From positions 1 to 64,000 of the forward strand of contig NZ_JRUQ01000006.1 of the NCBI RefSeq assembly GCF_000773975.1: a stretch of 64,000 nt of DNA. The letters run 5' to 3'. The notes beneath the pieces were generated by a model, which was given only the letters and a program-made list of their open reading frames with translations, had not been told where the DNA came from and ran no database searches. This document shows positions 49,878 to 58,023 of this stretch, piece by piece (positions within the stretch are counted from its first letter, which is position 1; each line of letters opens with the position of its first letter). This DNA is from Erwinia typographi. Lineage in GTDB: Bacteria; Pseudomonadota; Gammaproteobacteria; Enterobacterales; Enterobacteriaceae. The translations under genes were made by a program, and so were the position numbers.

Positions 49878-50102
49878 ATTACAACAAGATCACCACTATT
49901 TGATACGCAGCGCGATTTCCTAAACGATTTGAACAACGGTACATTCACCAGAGCACGCTTGCAATCTCACATCAGCAGATATCCCGACTCTCCCGCTAAT
50001 TCCAAAATCCGAGATGCATTAAACATCCACGCGATTCTTATTGCGGCTTCCGTGTACCTGGAAGGGAAGGGGTCAGGAAATGAACTTAATCAAGAGGAAT
50101 AA
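49878..50102 (+). CDS. First gene of the element B replication operon, apparent ATT start
   Basis: A 74-codon frame (ITTRSPLFDTQRDFLNDLNN) has a perfect AGGAGG four bases before ATT (49878). No ATG or GTG occurs upstream in frame before a stop at 49854, and the first in-frame TTG downstream has no ribosome-binding site. The protein is helical at its end (SKIRDALNIHAILIAASVYL). It occupies the same operon slot as 40548 in element A. Function unknown. It is too short and lacks a standard start, so gene finders would miss it. Confidence 0.6.
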   Translation: MTTRSPLFDTQRDFLNDLNNGTFTRARLQSHISRYPDSPANSKIRDALNIHAILIAASVYLEGKGSGNELNQEE

Positions 50103-50104
50103 AA

Positions 50105-50269
50105 ATGAATATCCGATTTGAACCAGAAATATTTGGAAAGCTGCTCAAGAGAGCGAATGCGGAAGATACCAACATTCCCGCATTAACAAATAAGATCCTA
50201 AGGGAATACTTCAGCAATCTCAGCAAAGAGGAAAACAATGGCAGAAAAGAACAACCCGTTAGAAGTTGA
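50105..50269 (+). CDS. Small RHH/Arc-like DNA-binding protein of element B
   Basis: This 54-aa protein (MNIRFEPEIFGKLLKRANAE) is a paralogue of the 51-aa protein at 40760. It overlaps the following winged-helix gene by 32 nt, exactly as in element A. Likely a repressor or plasmid-type control protein. Confidence 0.6.
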   Translation: MNIRFEPEIFGKLLKRANAEDTNIPALTNKILREYFSNLSKEENNGRKEQPVRS

Positions 50270-50906
50270 TATTTTTTATAAGTTACCAAAGATACTCTTC
50301 AATCATAACACAATAATCAATACCCAAACTGGTGAGGTTGTCGAGCTAAATGTTAGCGACATTGTGTTATATAGCTATATGTTGGATCAATACACCTCAT
50401 ATAAAAAATCAGGTAATGACTTTTTTGAAAGTACCCAGAGCATTGCTGATAAATGCAGCCATCTTTCAGATAAAACTATCAGGCGTTCCTTGGTCAGATT
50501 GAAATCGGCGGGACTGATTGAGGTAGGAAAAAAGTCAACTTCGGGCCAGTGGGCCAGCAACCTATATACTGTCTACTCCGTGGATGAACTATTGCGAACC
50601 GGGCATATTGCACTGCCTGAAGCTGTTGAGCCTGAAGAGGCTGAAGTTATATCACCGGAGCCAGTAGTCATCACGGCAGAGCCAGCAGCGATGCCAACAC
50701 CTGAAGAGGGGCTGAGCCAATATTTCCTGAAGTATTTTGCTGCCGGACAACTATCGAAATGCCTCGATTTCACTGCTGCAATGACAGAGTTTAAAAAATT
50801 AATTGATGCTGAACGGGGAACATCGGTAAATATCCCCCTGGGATTCACAGAACATTTAATATTAAATCATCCCCACGTTTATGACAGTTGGGGTATACCA
50901 TTTTAA
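50238..50906 (+). CDS. Winged-helix replication-type protein of element B
   Basis: This 222-aa protein has a winged helix (SDIVLYSYMLDQYTSYKK, then SDKTIRRSLVRLKSAGLIEV; residues about 35-100), an acidic Pro/Glu linker and a conserved C-terminal module ending YDSWGIPF. It is homologous in layout to the element A protein at 40884 and shares the final IPF. With the iterons it probably starts element replication. Named family not recognised. Confidence 0.65.
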   Translation: MAEKNNPLEVDIFYKLPKILFNHNTIINTQTGEVVELNVSDIVLYSYMLDQYTSYKKSGNDFFESTQSIADKCSHLSDKTIRRSLVRLKSAGLIEVGKKSTSGQWASNLYTVYSVDELLRTGHIALPEAVEPEEAEVISPEPVVITAEPAAMPTPEEGLSQYFLKYFAAGQLSKCLDFTAAMTEFKKLIDAERGTSVNIPLGFTEHLILNHPHVYDSWGIPF

Positions 50907-50920
50907 CCATTGGAGGTTTA

Positions 50921-51088
50921 TTGAATAATGACCCATTCGCACAGACGCTAATCATCACAGAAAAAATTGCAATAGCCTGGGGAATACCCACTGATGCAGA
51001 AAAAGAATTCACAAAATTATTGGATGTTATCTACCTCTTGGTTAGACGAGGTAAGCCAGCAGATAAAATTATTTCTACATTTATTTAA
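50921..51088 (+). CDS. Small protein, TTG start
   Basis: A 55-aa frame (LNNDPFAQTLIITEKIAIAW) begins with TTG four bases after GGAGG. It follows the winged-helix gene by 14 bp. Function unknown. It would continue the replication operon. Confidence 0.5.
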   Translation: MNNDPFAQTLIITEKIAIAWGIPTDAEKEFTKLLDVIYLLVRRGKPADKIISTFI

Positions 51089-51100
51089 ATTGGAGGTCTT

Positions 51101-51478
51101 ATATCATACGTATCACAATCAAATCTGGAAAACGCAGCATTATTGAATATCCCCGCTATTAAACGCAAACCCAGAAGAAAAACTAAAACTAAAAAATCGT
51201 CTTATCAGATGGTAATCGAGTTTCTCCCGCCGCCACCGCTTAGCGAAGAAGAAAGAAAAATAATGCAGGAGATTGAAGCCAGTGGGGCAGCTAAATATCA
51301 ACCCCGCTCAATCTGGCATACGCGCTGGACGGGACAGCCGGGAAGCTGGGAGGGGATTTTCCCAAATCTCATTGAATATGAAGGCTGGCTGGAGGCGAAC
51401 CGGCTGGAGAACGAATTTTATGCCGGTTATGATGCTGATATTCTGGATGTAATGGCAGGTGGCGGAAGCATTGAATAA
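51101..51478 (+). CDS. Basic then acidic small protein, apparent ATA start
   Basis: A 125-codon frame follows GGAGG by four bases with ATA (51101) as the only well-placed start; the next candidate is TTG 51143 without a ribosome-binding site. The product has a basic N-terminal patch (KRKPRRKTKTKK), then EFLPPPPLSEEERKIMQEI and a Trp-rich middle (WHTRWTGQPGSWEGIFPN). Function unknown. Confidence 0.55.
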   Translation: MSYVSQSNLENAALLNIPAIKRKPRRKTKTKKSSYQMVIEFLPPPPLSEEERKIMQEIEASGAAKYQPRSIWHTRWTGQPGSWEGIFPNLIEYEGWLEANRLENEFYAGYDADILDVMAGGGSIE

Positions 51479-51494
51479 CAATATGGAGAATAAA

Positions 51495-51833
51495 ATGAAT
51501 AATGAACAAAATTTAAATGCGCTTAATGAAATGTTGAATACTGTTGAGCCGATTGTAACAGATTTGATTGAAAAGGATTATGCCGACCTTGGTACATACA
51601 GGAGCAATCACTGTTGGGCAACATCTCGGTTTCTCGAATATCAGTTTCCTGATGACCGGGAATTTACCTTGTATTTAATTGAGGCCGACTACAATGCATA
51701 TGCCCGTTGGGCTGCTATCAGTAATGTTTTATTCAGCATTGAAAACTGTCTGGTGCAGGTTGATGCGCATCAGGAGCGGTTGCAGGCGGTGGCATGGCGC
51801 TCTATGCAGGGTGACAAGTCGAAGGCTCACTAA
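51495..51833 (+). CDS. Conserved hypothetical protein
   Basis: This 112-aa helical protein (MNNEQNLNALNEMLNTVEPI) follows GGAG by six bases. It contains several Trp/Tyr residues (NHCWATSRFLEYQF) and no recognised motif. Last gene of the run that begins at 49878. Confidence 0.55.
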   Translation: MNNEQNLNALNEMLNTVEPIVTDLIEKDYADLGTYRSNHCWATSRFLEYQFPDDREFTLYLIEADYNAYARWAAISNVLFSIENCLVQVDAHQERLQAVAWRSMQGDKSKAH

Positions 51834-51864
51834 TGCATAAATATGCATTTGGTGTGAATATATA

Positions 51865-51893
51865 TTGATAATTACACAGATTTGTGCCATAAT
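51865..51893 (+). promoter_or_regulatory. Promoter of the decoration-capsid block
   Basis: TTGATA (51865) and CATAAT (51888) are 17 bp apart. They lie in a 290-bp gap before the virion genes. Confidence 0.55.
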
Positions 51894-52073
51894 AGAACTA
51901 TAGGGTAAGAAGCGACCTTATATATTCATTGAGAGGTGGGATTTAAATGTTTATCCACCATTTTGAAACGGGGTGATGCCCGAAAATATTTGCCTATTTC
52001 CTGCTCCAAAAAAGGGTCTGCTTATCGGCATTTGCAAGCCCTCTTTATTTAGTTATTTCCATAATAATCAATC

Positions 52074-52102
52074 TGGGTCGGCATTTGCTGGCCCATTTTT
52101 TT
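52074..52102 (+). terminator. Terminator-like hairpin before the virion genes
   Basis: TGGGTCGGC pairs with GCTGGCCCA (two wobbles), followed by seven Ts. It lies between the promoter at 51865 and the gene at 52125, so it could act as an attenuator for the capsid block. Confidence 0.6.
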
Positions 52103-52124
52103 ATGCATCAAAAAGAATGATAAT

Positions 52125-52367
52125 ATGAAAGATAAAATTTCAATCACCTTGTATACTTCAGACCTTGAAGTTACAAATCAGTTATATTTGTTAGCCAAAC
52201 AGGCTGGCATTGAATCACAAATAAATATTCCCGAAGAAGAAAAATCTTCTTTGAAAAAAGCGCATTCCCGCATAAAAGAAATTGCGGATGAATTAAATAA
52301 TGATGAGGATGAAGATTTAAATTCTATCCTGTCAAAAACAATTAAAAAAGGAAATCATAAAAAATGA
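52125..52367 (+). CDS. Small acidic helical protein before the decoration gene
   Basis: This 80-aa protein (MKDKISITLYTSDLEVTNQL) ends in a highly acidic then basic stretch (NNDEDEDLN, KKGNHKK). It overlaps the decoration-like gene by four bases (ATGA). By position it could be a scaffold or assembly factor, but no homology supports this. Confidence 0.5.
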   Translation: MKDKISITLYTSDLEVTNQLYLLAKQAGIESQINIPEEEKSSLKKAHSRIKEIADELNNDEDEDLNSILSKTIKKGNHKK

Positions 52368-52732
52368 ACCTTGGACAACCCTACACAAGCTTTAAAACCG
52401 ATGCTGATGTAATTGCATTCAGTGCAAGCGACACTTTCGCTATTAAAAAAGTCACCTTATCTAACGTTGCTATCGACCTGGTTCCAGGTACAGTAATTGC
52501 GGCGGATGGTTCAAAACTATCTGATGGCACCGATTCAGAATTTATTATTTCACTGGATTATGTAGACGCAGGGGTTAATAAAACTTTCCGCGCCGTTGAC
52601 CGGATGGTTATTGTTAATCCAGATGGTCTGGTATTTGATAATGCAAACCGTGATGCTGTCATTGCGATGATTACCGCTGATGGAAATATCCGTGTAACTA
52701 CTCAGACGCACCTGTCAATTCCTACTACCTGA
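52364..52732 (+). CDS. Head decoration-like protein (gpD-type)
   Basis: This 122-aa, mostly beta protein (MNLGQPYTSFKTDADVIAFS, IDLVPGTVIAADGSKLS, TFRAVDRMVIVN) precedes the capsid gene at the place and size of lambda gpD. gpD-type proteins stabilise expanded capsids as trimers. The call rests mainly on gene order and predicted fold. Confidence 0.5.
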   Translation: MNLGQPYTSFKTDADVIAFSASDTFAIKKVTLSNVAIDLVPGTVIAADGSKLSDGTDSEFIISLDYVDAGVNKTFRAVDRMVIVNPDGLVFDNANRDAVIAMITADGNIRVTTQTHLSIPTT

Positions 52733-52756
52733 TTATAATAATAAAAGGATGTTTTT

Positions 52757-53797
52757 ATGCCTATTACTTCATTGGATTCATTCCAAAATGCGGATTTAAC
52801 TTCAACTTTTGTTGATGTATTTAAACCAAAAAATCTACTATTACAGGAATTGAATTTTTTTAGCTCAGTTCCATCTGCAAGCCGATTTGCGACTGTTGAT
52901 TATTATGTTGATGAAAGCACCGATGTACTATTACAGGCCGATAATCAGCGTTTCGGGACCGACACGAACACAGTTAATCTCCGTAAAACCAGCACTGTTA
53001 GCCTTGAGGTGCCTTTCACCGAGAATACAGTAACCCTAGGCCCTAAAGATTGGCAGGACCTGCGCGAATTCGGTGGGATTCTGGAAAAATCTTTAGAGCA
53101 CGTTGTTGCTGAGGCGCTCGAATTGCAGGCTGAAGCTCGTGACCAGTGGGTTGAACACAAACTGACCCAGGCGCTTGTAAGCGCTACTCAGACGGCGGAG
53201 GATACAGCAAATCCAAATATCAATTATCAAAGTATGTTTGGTTCTGATTATCAGGTATCCGCCCTGGATTTAGCAGCGGCAACCGATGTGCCACTATGGA
53301 TTACCAAAACTCAGGCTGCTGTTCGCCGTAAAGCATCTGGTCTGCCAGTTGATAAGATTTTTGTATTCTGTGCTCCTGAGGCCTATTACGCCGTATTGAG
53401 CCATCAGAGCATCAAAGACATGATGAAATATACCGTGGACCCGTTCAACAGTAACAATTTCCTGACCAATTTCGCTACCTACGGCGGGCTTGATACTGTT
53501 CAGGCTTTCACGTTCAATAACATGGTATTTGTATTAGTTGAAGATCGCTTTTATGGAATGCTTGGTGAAGATGAAATGCTTATCGCACCTCGTTTTGTCG
53601 ATGGTCCTCGCAACCCTCTGAAGAAAATATATACTCGTGCGAGCCGCGACGGTGTTATTGCTCAGCAGGGAGCACAGGAAAGTTATGCATATTCTTATTT
53701 AACTGAGCGTCGTCATATTTCCCTGTATACCGAGACATCTGCACTTGCTGTTAATATGTTGCCAAGTCTTTATACGAAAGTAACTGCCACGGTCTAA
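52757..53797 (+). CDS. Major capsid protein (lambda gpE family)
   Basis: This 346-aa protein has the size and ends of the Phage_cap_E family: an N-terminal FVDVFKPKNLLLQELNFF, a mid region with DKIFVFCAPEAYYAV, and a C-terminal GMLGEDEMLIAPRFVDGPRN followed by SYLTERRHISLYTETSALAV. It would form the shell of a siphovirus-type head. A capsid gene in a small element without terminase or portal is unusual. Confidence 0.7.
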   Translation: MPITSLDSFQNADLTSTFVDVFKPKNLLLQELNFFSSVPSASRFATVDYYVDESTDVLLQADNQRFGTDTNTVNLRKTSTVSLEVPFTENTVTLGPKDWQDLREFGGILEKSLEHVVAEALELQAEARDQWVEHKLTQALVSATQTAEDTANPNINYQSMFGSDYQVSALDLAAATDVPLWITKTQAAVRRKASGLPVDKIFVFCAPEAYYAVLSHQSIKDMMKYTVDPFNSNNFLTNFATYGGLDTVQAFTFNNMVFVLVEDRFYGMLGEDEMLIAPRFVDGPRNPLKKIYTRASRDGVIAQQGAQESYAYSYLTERRHISLYTETSALAVNMLPSLYTKVTATV

Positions 53798-53913
53798 TAT
53801 TATCAAAGTCATATTGCTAATGACTCTTTGCATATTATCAATGAGTTTATTCGTTGGGGCGGGAGTCTATCTCCCATTTCATATTATTGCAATATGGTTT
53901 ATGGAGAAAAATA

Positions 53914-54117
53914 ATGAAAATTACATTTGAGACCAGCGGGAAAACTGTTACCTGGAACTTAGATGGTGATGATGAAGAAGTCCTAAAGCAAGTTTTAAAT
54001 ATTACTGGCTGTGCCAGAGTATTTAATGTGAGTAGGGATGTTATCGCACATCGAGTTTACCGAAAGAAAATGCCAGTGCTATTGGCACTTGCTACCGAAG
54101 AATCTGAACAAGATTAA
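53914..54117 (+). CDS. Small protein between capsid and tape measure
   Basis: A 67-aa acidic protein (MKITFETSGKTVTWNLDGDD). I do not recognise it. A terminator follows it, so it ends the capsid transcript. Confidence 0.5.
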   Translation: MKITFETSGKTVTWNLDGDDEEVLKQVLNITGCARVFNVSRDVIAHRVYRKKMPVLLALATEESEQD

Positions 54118-54131
54118 AAATTAAAATAAAC

Positions 54132-54165
54132 AGCCCTGCCCGCATCAAGTTGGCGGGGCTTTTTT
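54132..54165 (+). terminator. Terminator after the capsid block
   Basis: AGCCCtGCC pairs with GGCgGGGCT, followed by six Ts. Confidence 0.8.
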
Positions 54166-54193
54166 ATGCCCATAGGGCAGGGAGAAATAAATA

Positions 54194-55996
54194 ATGAGTA
54201 CAAAGGTAGTTGCTGCAACTCTCACGAACAGGGTCATATATGAGACTAATAGAGCCAGCCTAAAGAGAGTACGTGCTGAACTTAAAAACCTAAAGAAACA
54301 AATGGCAAGCAACTCAGCCGCCGAAAGCCGCTTGCAAATTGCAGCTGTCAAATCCGTGCATCAGGCACAAGTAAAAGCTCAGAAAGCAACAGCTCAACAG
54401 GCGGCAACTAATGCCAATAAATCTAGTCGCCAGCAGCAGATAGCCGATGCAAAAGCCGCTTCTGCTAAATCTCGTGCAGATGAAAAAGCTTTGAAAGCTG
54501 CTGAGAGGGCAAAACTTAATTCAGTCAAGAGAAACCAGACTGCCGATTTACGTTTTAACAAATCCGCATTCGATATAAACCGTTTGCAGGGGCTGGACTC
54601 TCAGGAGCGATACAAGGCATTGAGGGAGGCTCACAGGATTACTGAGGAATATCGCAATCAGAAAATTAGCCTCCAACAGGCTAATGAGGCATTGCGCCAG
54701 CAAAAAGCGATTCTGTCATCTGTTGCACGTCAGCAACGTAGTGCAAATAAACAGAGCGCTGGCGGAAAGTCGATAAACAGATTCAATAACAATAGAATGC
54801 TCTCATTAGGTGGATTACTGGCAAGTCCGTTAGGCAGCACTTTATCGGTGGGGGCCGGTGCCTGGCTTGCGTACGACAGCGCAAGAGACGCTTTAGCGGG
54901 GGCAACAACGCGCCAGCAGGGGCGCAAAATGGTTGCTACCATGGGGTTATCTCCAGAGGAAGCTACAGCGCTGCAACAGGTAGTCAAACAATTTGCTGGA
55001 TTTGATTTAAGCTATGAAAAAATAGCAGATATCGCCAAGGACTCACAGGATAAGATCGGCCAGTTAAGCCTAGGCTCTTGGACTAAAACCAAAAATGGTC
55101 AGGCTTCCTTCTCAGGCGGTGGGGAAATGGCGGACTGGCTAAATATAATGGTCAATAGGGCGGGTTACTCCCAGCAGGGTGCTCTCTCAACTCTCCAGAA
55201 TGTTAAAGGCCCGGTTGAGTTAGCCGTCTTACTTCGTTCATTACAGAAGTCAGCAAAACTGACAGACAGCGAATTTACTGCACTCAGTGAAACGATTAAT
55301 GATTTCAGTTATGTCACAAAATCAGTTAGTTACAACGGACAAAACGTAATTGATACTTTGGATAATCTCGTTAGTACGGGCCAGATTCTGAACTCATCTC
55401 AACAAAAAAACGTAGATTACCTGAATACATTAGGCCAGAAGTCTGAGCAGGTAGGGGACTCCTTAGAAGACACTTTCGCTTCAAGTTTTGGTAAGGCAAT
55501 GAGTGATGCAGGCATATCGACCAAATCACTCGATGAGGCTTTTGTAGCAGCGAAACCCCTCATTGAAGGACTGGGGAGCATGGCGGGGGAGACAACAGCT
55601 AAGTTATTGCAGTGGTCTACTGCATTAGCCGGATGGGCTAACCGGATGAACACAGAACTATTCGGGACAAAGCAGCACCTGTCAGAGGGTGGGACGTACT
55701 ATACAGATTCTCCAATCGGCTACGGGGTAGAGAAGGCCCAACAGGCTTACAACTTCTTAACTGGTGGGTCATCCCAGATTGCGACAATGGCACAGACTCA
55801 ACCTCAGGCGAGCAACATGTTCAGCAATGCTTCTCAAGGTGTCCCTGCAATCAACAATAATTTGGGGATTCAGGTTAGCGTAGTGCCCGATGGAACAGCA
55901 TTCTCAAGTGCTGTAAGCGCGACAGCATCCGAGGTCTACAACAACGGGATTGATAATTTAACCTTTGATATGAACAATAGCATGTTGAAGAAGTAA
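54194..55996 (+). CDS. Tape-measure-like tail protein
   Basis: This 600-aa protein has a long N-terminal Ala/Lys/Gln-rich coiled coil (about residues 20-190), a short hydrophobic Gly-rich segment (LGGLLASPLGSTLSVGAGAWL, about 203-223) and a helical C-terminal half typical of phage tail tape-measure proteins. At about 0.15 nm per residue it would set a tail near 90 nm. No tube, chaperone or baseplate gene accompanies it, so it would need a helper tail. A different structural role is possible. Confidence 0.6.
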   Translation: MSTKVVAATLTNRVIYETNRASLKRVRAELKNLKKQMASNSAAESRLQIAAVKSVHQAQVKAQKATAQQAATNANKSSRQQQIADAKAASAKSRADEKALKAAERAKLNSVKRNQTADLRFNKSAFDINRLQGLDSQERYKALREAHRITEEYRNQKISLQQANEALRQQKAILSSVARQQRSANKQSAGGKSINRFNNNRMLSLGGLLASPLGSTLSVGAGAWLAYDSARDALAGATTRQQGRKMVATMGLSPEEATALQQVVKQFAGFDLSYEKIADIAKDSQDKIGQLSLGSWTKTKNGQASFSGGGEMADWLNIMVNRAGYSQQGALSTLQNVKGPVELAVLLRSLQKSAKLTDSEFTALSETINDFSYVTKSVSYNGQNVIDTLDNLVSTGQILNSSQQKNVDYLNTLGQKSEQVGDSLEDTFASSFGKAMSDAGISTKSLDEAFVAAKPLIEGLGSMAGETTAKLLQWSTALAGWANRMNTELFGTKQHLSEGGTYYTDSPIGYGVEKAQQAYNFLTGGSSQIATMAQTQPQASNMFSNASQGVPAINNNLGIQVSVVPDGTAFSSAVSATASEVYNNGIDNLTFDMNNSMLKK

Positions 55997-56006
55997 CCTT
56001 GCACAT

Positions 56007-56032
56007 AAGCCACCTTCAGGGGTGGCTTTTTT
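56007..56032 (+). terminator. Terminator at the right end of element B
   Basis: AAGCCACC pairs with GGTGGCTT followed by Ts, just past the tape-measure-like gene. It prevents read-through into thiM. Confidence 0.8.
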
Positions 56033-56055
56033 GTGCCTTAAATCTGATTCAAAAA

Positions 56056-56099
56056 TGGGATCACAAGTGGGATCAAAAGTGGTTTACAAAGTGGGATCA
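56056..56099. repeat. Integrase B arm-type repeats, right end
   Basis: TGGGATCA at 56056, 56068 and 56092, with a variant TGGTTTAC at 56080, all at exact 12-bp intervals. They match the left end of element B (42799-42830) and not element A. Confidence 0.85.
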
Positions 56100-56161
56100 A
56101 GTCACTTATGCTTGATCTAACTTGGTAAGTGAAATAATCAAAAATTTACTGATTTATCAAT

Positions 56162-56233
56162 GACTCGGGGTGCCCTAAGGGGCTGAGAAATACCCGTACC
56201 ACCTGATCTGGATAATGCCAGCGTAGGGAAGTC
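56162..56233 (+). promoter_or_regulatory. Intact TPP riboswitch of thiMD (copy 3, right junction)
   Basis: All THI-box elements are present and closing helix P1 is complete: 5' GACTC pairs with 3' GGGAAGTC. The P3 hairpin is short (CCCTAAGGGG) and differs from the two other copies (CCCTTCCATGTGAAGGG), so this aptamer was probably brought by element B. thiM begins 48 bp further on; in E. coli TPP binding hides the thiM ribosome-binding site. Upstream sequence is element B, so the promoter must also come from the element. Confidence 0.92.
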
Positions 56234-56280
56234 AGATGCCTGACCGCATCGCCTTCTTGATCGCCGGTTGGGAGCTTTAC

Positions 56281-57066
56281 ATGATCCAACCCCAAGCCTT
56301 TACGGCGGCGAATGCCGCAGCCTCTCTACACCTCTTTCGCGAAAAATCTCCGCTGGTTCACTGCCTGACCAATGATGTGGTGCAGACGTTTACCGCTAAC
56401 GTATTGCTTGCGCTTGGCGCTTCCCCTGCAATGGTGATTGAGCCTGAAGAAGCCGCTCAGTTCGGCGCGCTGGCCGATGCGGTGCTGATCAACGTCGGCA
56501 CGCTGACCCAATCGCGTAGCAAAGCGATGCTGGCGGCGGTGCAGGCGGCTGGCAATGCTCAGCGCCCCTGGACTCTGGATCCGGTTGCCGTTGGCGCGCT
56601 GACCTTTCGCAGCGACTTCTGCCAGCGGCTGCTTGAGCATCGTCCCGCCGCCCTTCGCGGCAACGCCTCGGAAATTATGGCGCTGGCGCGTCAGTCTGCC
56701 TCCGGGCGCGGAGTGGACAGCCTGCATGATTCTGCCGCCGCGCTGGATGCCGCCACGCTTCTCGCCCGAAGTAGCGGCGCGATTGTCGCCGTTACCGGCG
56801 AAATAGATTATGTCACTGACGGAGAACGTATCCTGGCGGTTGCCGGAGGATCGCCGCTGATGACTCGCGTTGTCGGAACCGGTTGCGCGCTGTCAGCGGT
56901 GGTGGCGGGCTTTGCGTCGCTGCCAGGCGACAGGCTGCTGCACGTCGCCAGCGCCTGCCGGGTGATGAGCCTGGCGGGCGAAAGAGCAGCCAGCGCAGCG
57001 GCTGGACCGGGCAGCTTTGTGGCGCTGTTTCTTGACGCGCTTTATGGTCTGGAGATCGGCGCATGA
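56281..57066 (+). CDS. thiM: Hydroxyethylthiazole kinase
   Basis: ThiM phosphorylates 4-methyl-5-(2-hydroxyethyl)thiazole in thiamine salvage. The 261-aa length and motifs ([45 protein letters not shown]) match E. coli ThiM. ATG 56281 follows GGGAGCTTTAC; an upstream in-frame start near the riboswitch is less likely. Translation is probably controlled by the TPP riboswitch. It overlaps thiD by 4 bp (ATGA). Confidence 0.95.
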   Translation: MIQPQAFTAANAAASLHLFREKSPLVHCLTNDVVQTFTANVLLALGASPAMVIEPEEAAQFGALADAVLINVGTLTQSRSKAMLAAVQAAGNAQRPWTLDPVAVGALTFRSDFCQRLLEHRPAALRGNASEIMALARQSASGRGVDSLHDSAAALDAATLLARSSGAIVAVTGEIDYVTDGERILAVAGGSPLMTRVVGTGCALSAVVAGFASLPGDRLLHVASACRVMSLAGERAASAAAGPGSFVALFLDALYGLEIGA

Positions 57067-57863
57067 AGCGAATCAACGCTCTGAGCATCGCCGGGACCGA
57101 TCCCAGCGGTGGCGCGGGCATTCAGGCCGATCTGAAAACCTTTTCCGCGCTGGGAGCCTATGGCGCCAGCGTGATCACCGCGCTGGTGGCGCAGAATACC
57201 CGTGGGGTGCAGTCGGTTTATCGCATCGAAGCGGATTTTGTCGCCGCGCAGCTGACCTCGGTCCTTAGCGATGTGCGGATCGATAGCGTTAAGATCGGCA
57301 TGTTGGCCGAGAGCGATATCGTGGAGGTGGTGGCGGCAGAGCTAAAATCCGCCGCCGTGCCCTGGGTGGTGCTGGATACGGTGATGCTGGCGAAAAGTGG
57401 CGATCCCTTGCTCTCACCCCAGGCCGTAGCCACGTTGCGGGAGCGCCTGCTGCCCCAGGTGTCGCTGATCACGCCAAATCTACCCGAAGCCGCTGCACTG
57501 CTGCAATGCGCAATGGCGCGCAGTGAACAGGAGATGCGCCAGCAGGGAAGGGCGCTATTACAGCTGGGCTGTCAGGCGGTGCTGATCAAGGGAGGCCATC
57601 TCAGCGCTGCCGAAAGCCCGGACTGGCTGTTCACCCACGAGCTTGAGCAGCGTTTTACCTCTCCGCGCGTTCCTACCAAAAACACCCACGGTACGGGATG
57701 CACACTGTCTGCCGCGCTGGCCGCTTTGCGTCCACGTCACCATAGCTGGGTTGCAACGGTGCAGGAGGCAAAAGCGTGGCTACAGGGCGCGCTTGAGCAG
57801 GCTGATACGCTGGAAGTGGGCCACGGCATTGGTCCGGTGCACCATTTTCACCGCTGGTGGTAA
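57063..57863 (+). CDS. thiD: Hydroxymethylpyrimidine/phosphomethylpyrimidine kinase
   Basis: This 266-aa ribokinase-family enzyme phosphorylates HMP and HMP-P for thiamine synthesis. Motifs [18 protein letters not shown] at the N terminus and [15 protein letters not shown] at the active site are canonical. Coupled to thiM by overlap and under the same riboswitch. Confidence 0.96.
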   Translation: MKRINALSIAGTDPSGGAGIQADLKTFSALGAYGASVITALVAQNTRGVQSVYRIEADFVAAQLTSVLSDVRIDSVKIGMLAESDIVEVVAAELKSAAVPWVVLDTVMLAKSGDPLLSPQAVATLRERLLPQVSLITPNLPEAAALLQCAMARSEQEMRQQGRALLQLGCQAVLIKGGHLSAAESPDWLFTHELEQRFTSPRVPTKNTHGTGCTLSAALAALRPRHHSWVATVQEAKAWLQGALEQADTLEVGHGIGPVHHFHRWW

Positions 57864-58023
57864 TATTCCTGATAGCGTGCGAAAAAAAGTTTTCACTGGG
57901 ATCGTTCTGAAAAATGGAGTCAGCAATTTGCGTTAAGGGCCCAATTGGGTCCACGCTGTTGGGGTCGGAAATCTTTCAGGGCAGGCCTTGTCGCCTGCCG
58001 ATTTCACTTAAACAGGAGCTAAC
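57864..58023 (+). other. thiD-fbaB spacer
   Basis: 160 bp with an inverted repeat GGCAGGCCTTGTCGCCTGCC (about 57980-58000) that may end the thiMD transcript or lie in the fbaB leader. ACAGGAGC precedes fbaB. No gene. Confidence 0.5.

Larger units (their letters stand above)
42739..56228. mobile_element. Element B: 13.5-kb integrative element with capsid and tape-measure genes
   Basis: It is bounded by TPP-aptamer copies 2 and 3 and by TGGGATCA repeats with 12-bp phasing at both ends. Order: integrase, small-gene cassette, DUF2778 effector, HEPN-like gene, second recombinase, iterons, replication module, small genes, decoration, capsid, tape measure. It lacks recognisable terminase, portal, protease, tail-tube and lysis genes. 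Confidence 0.8.
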
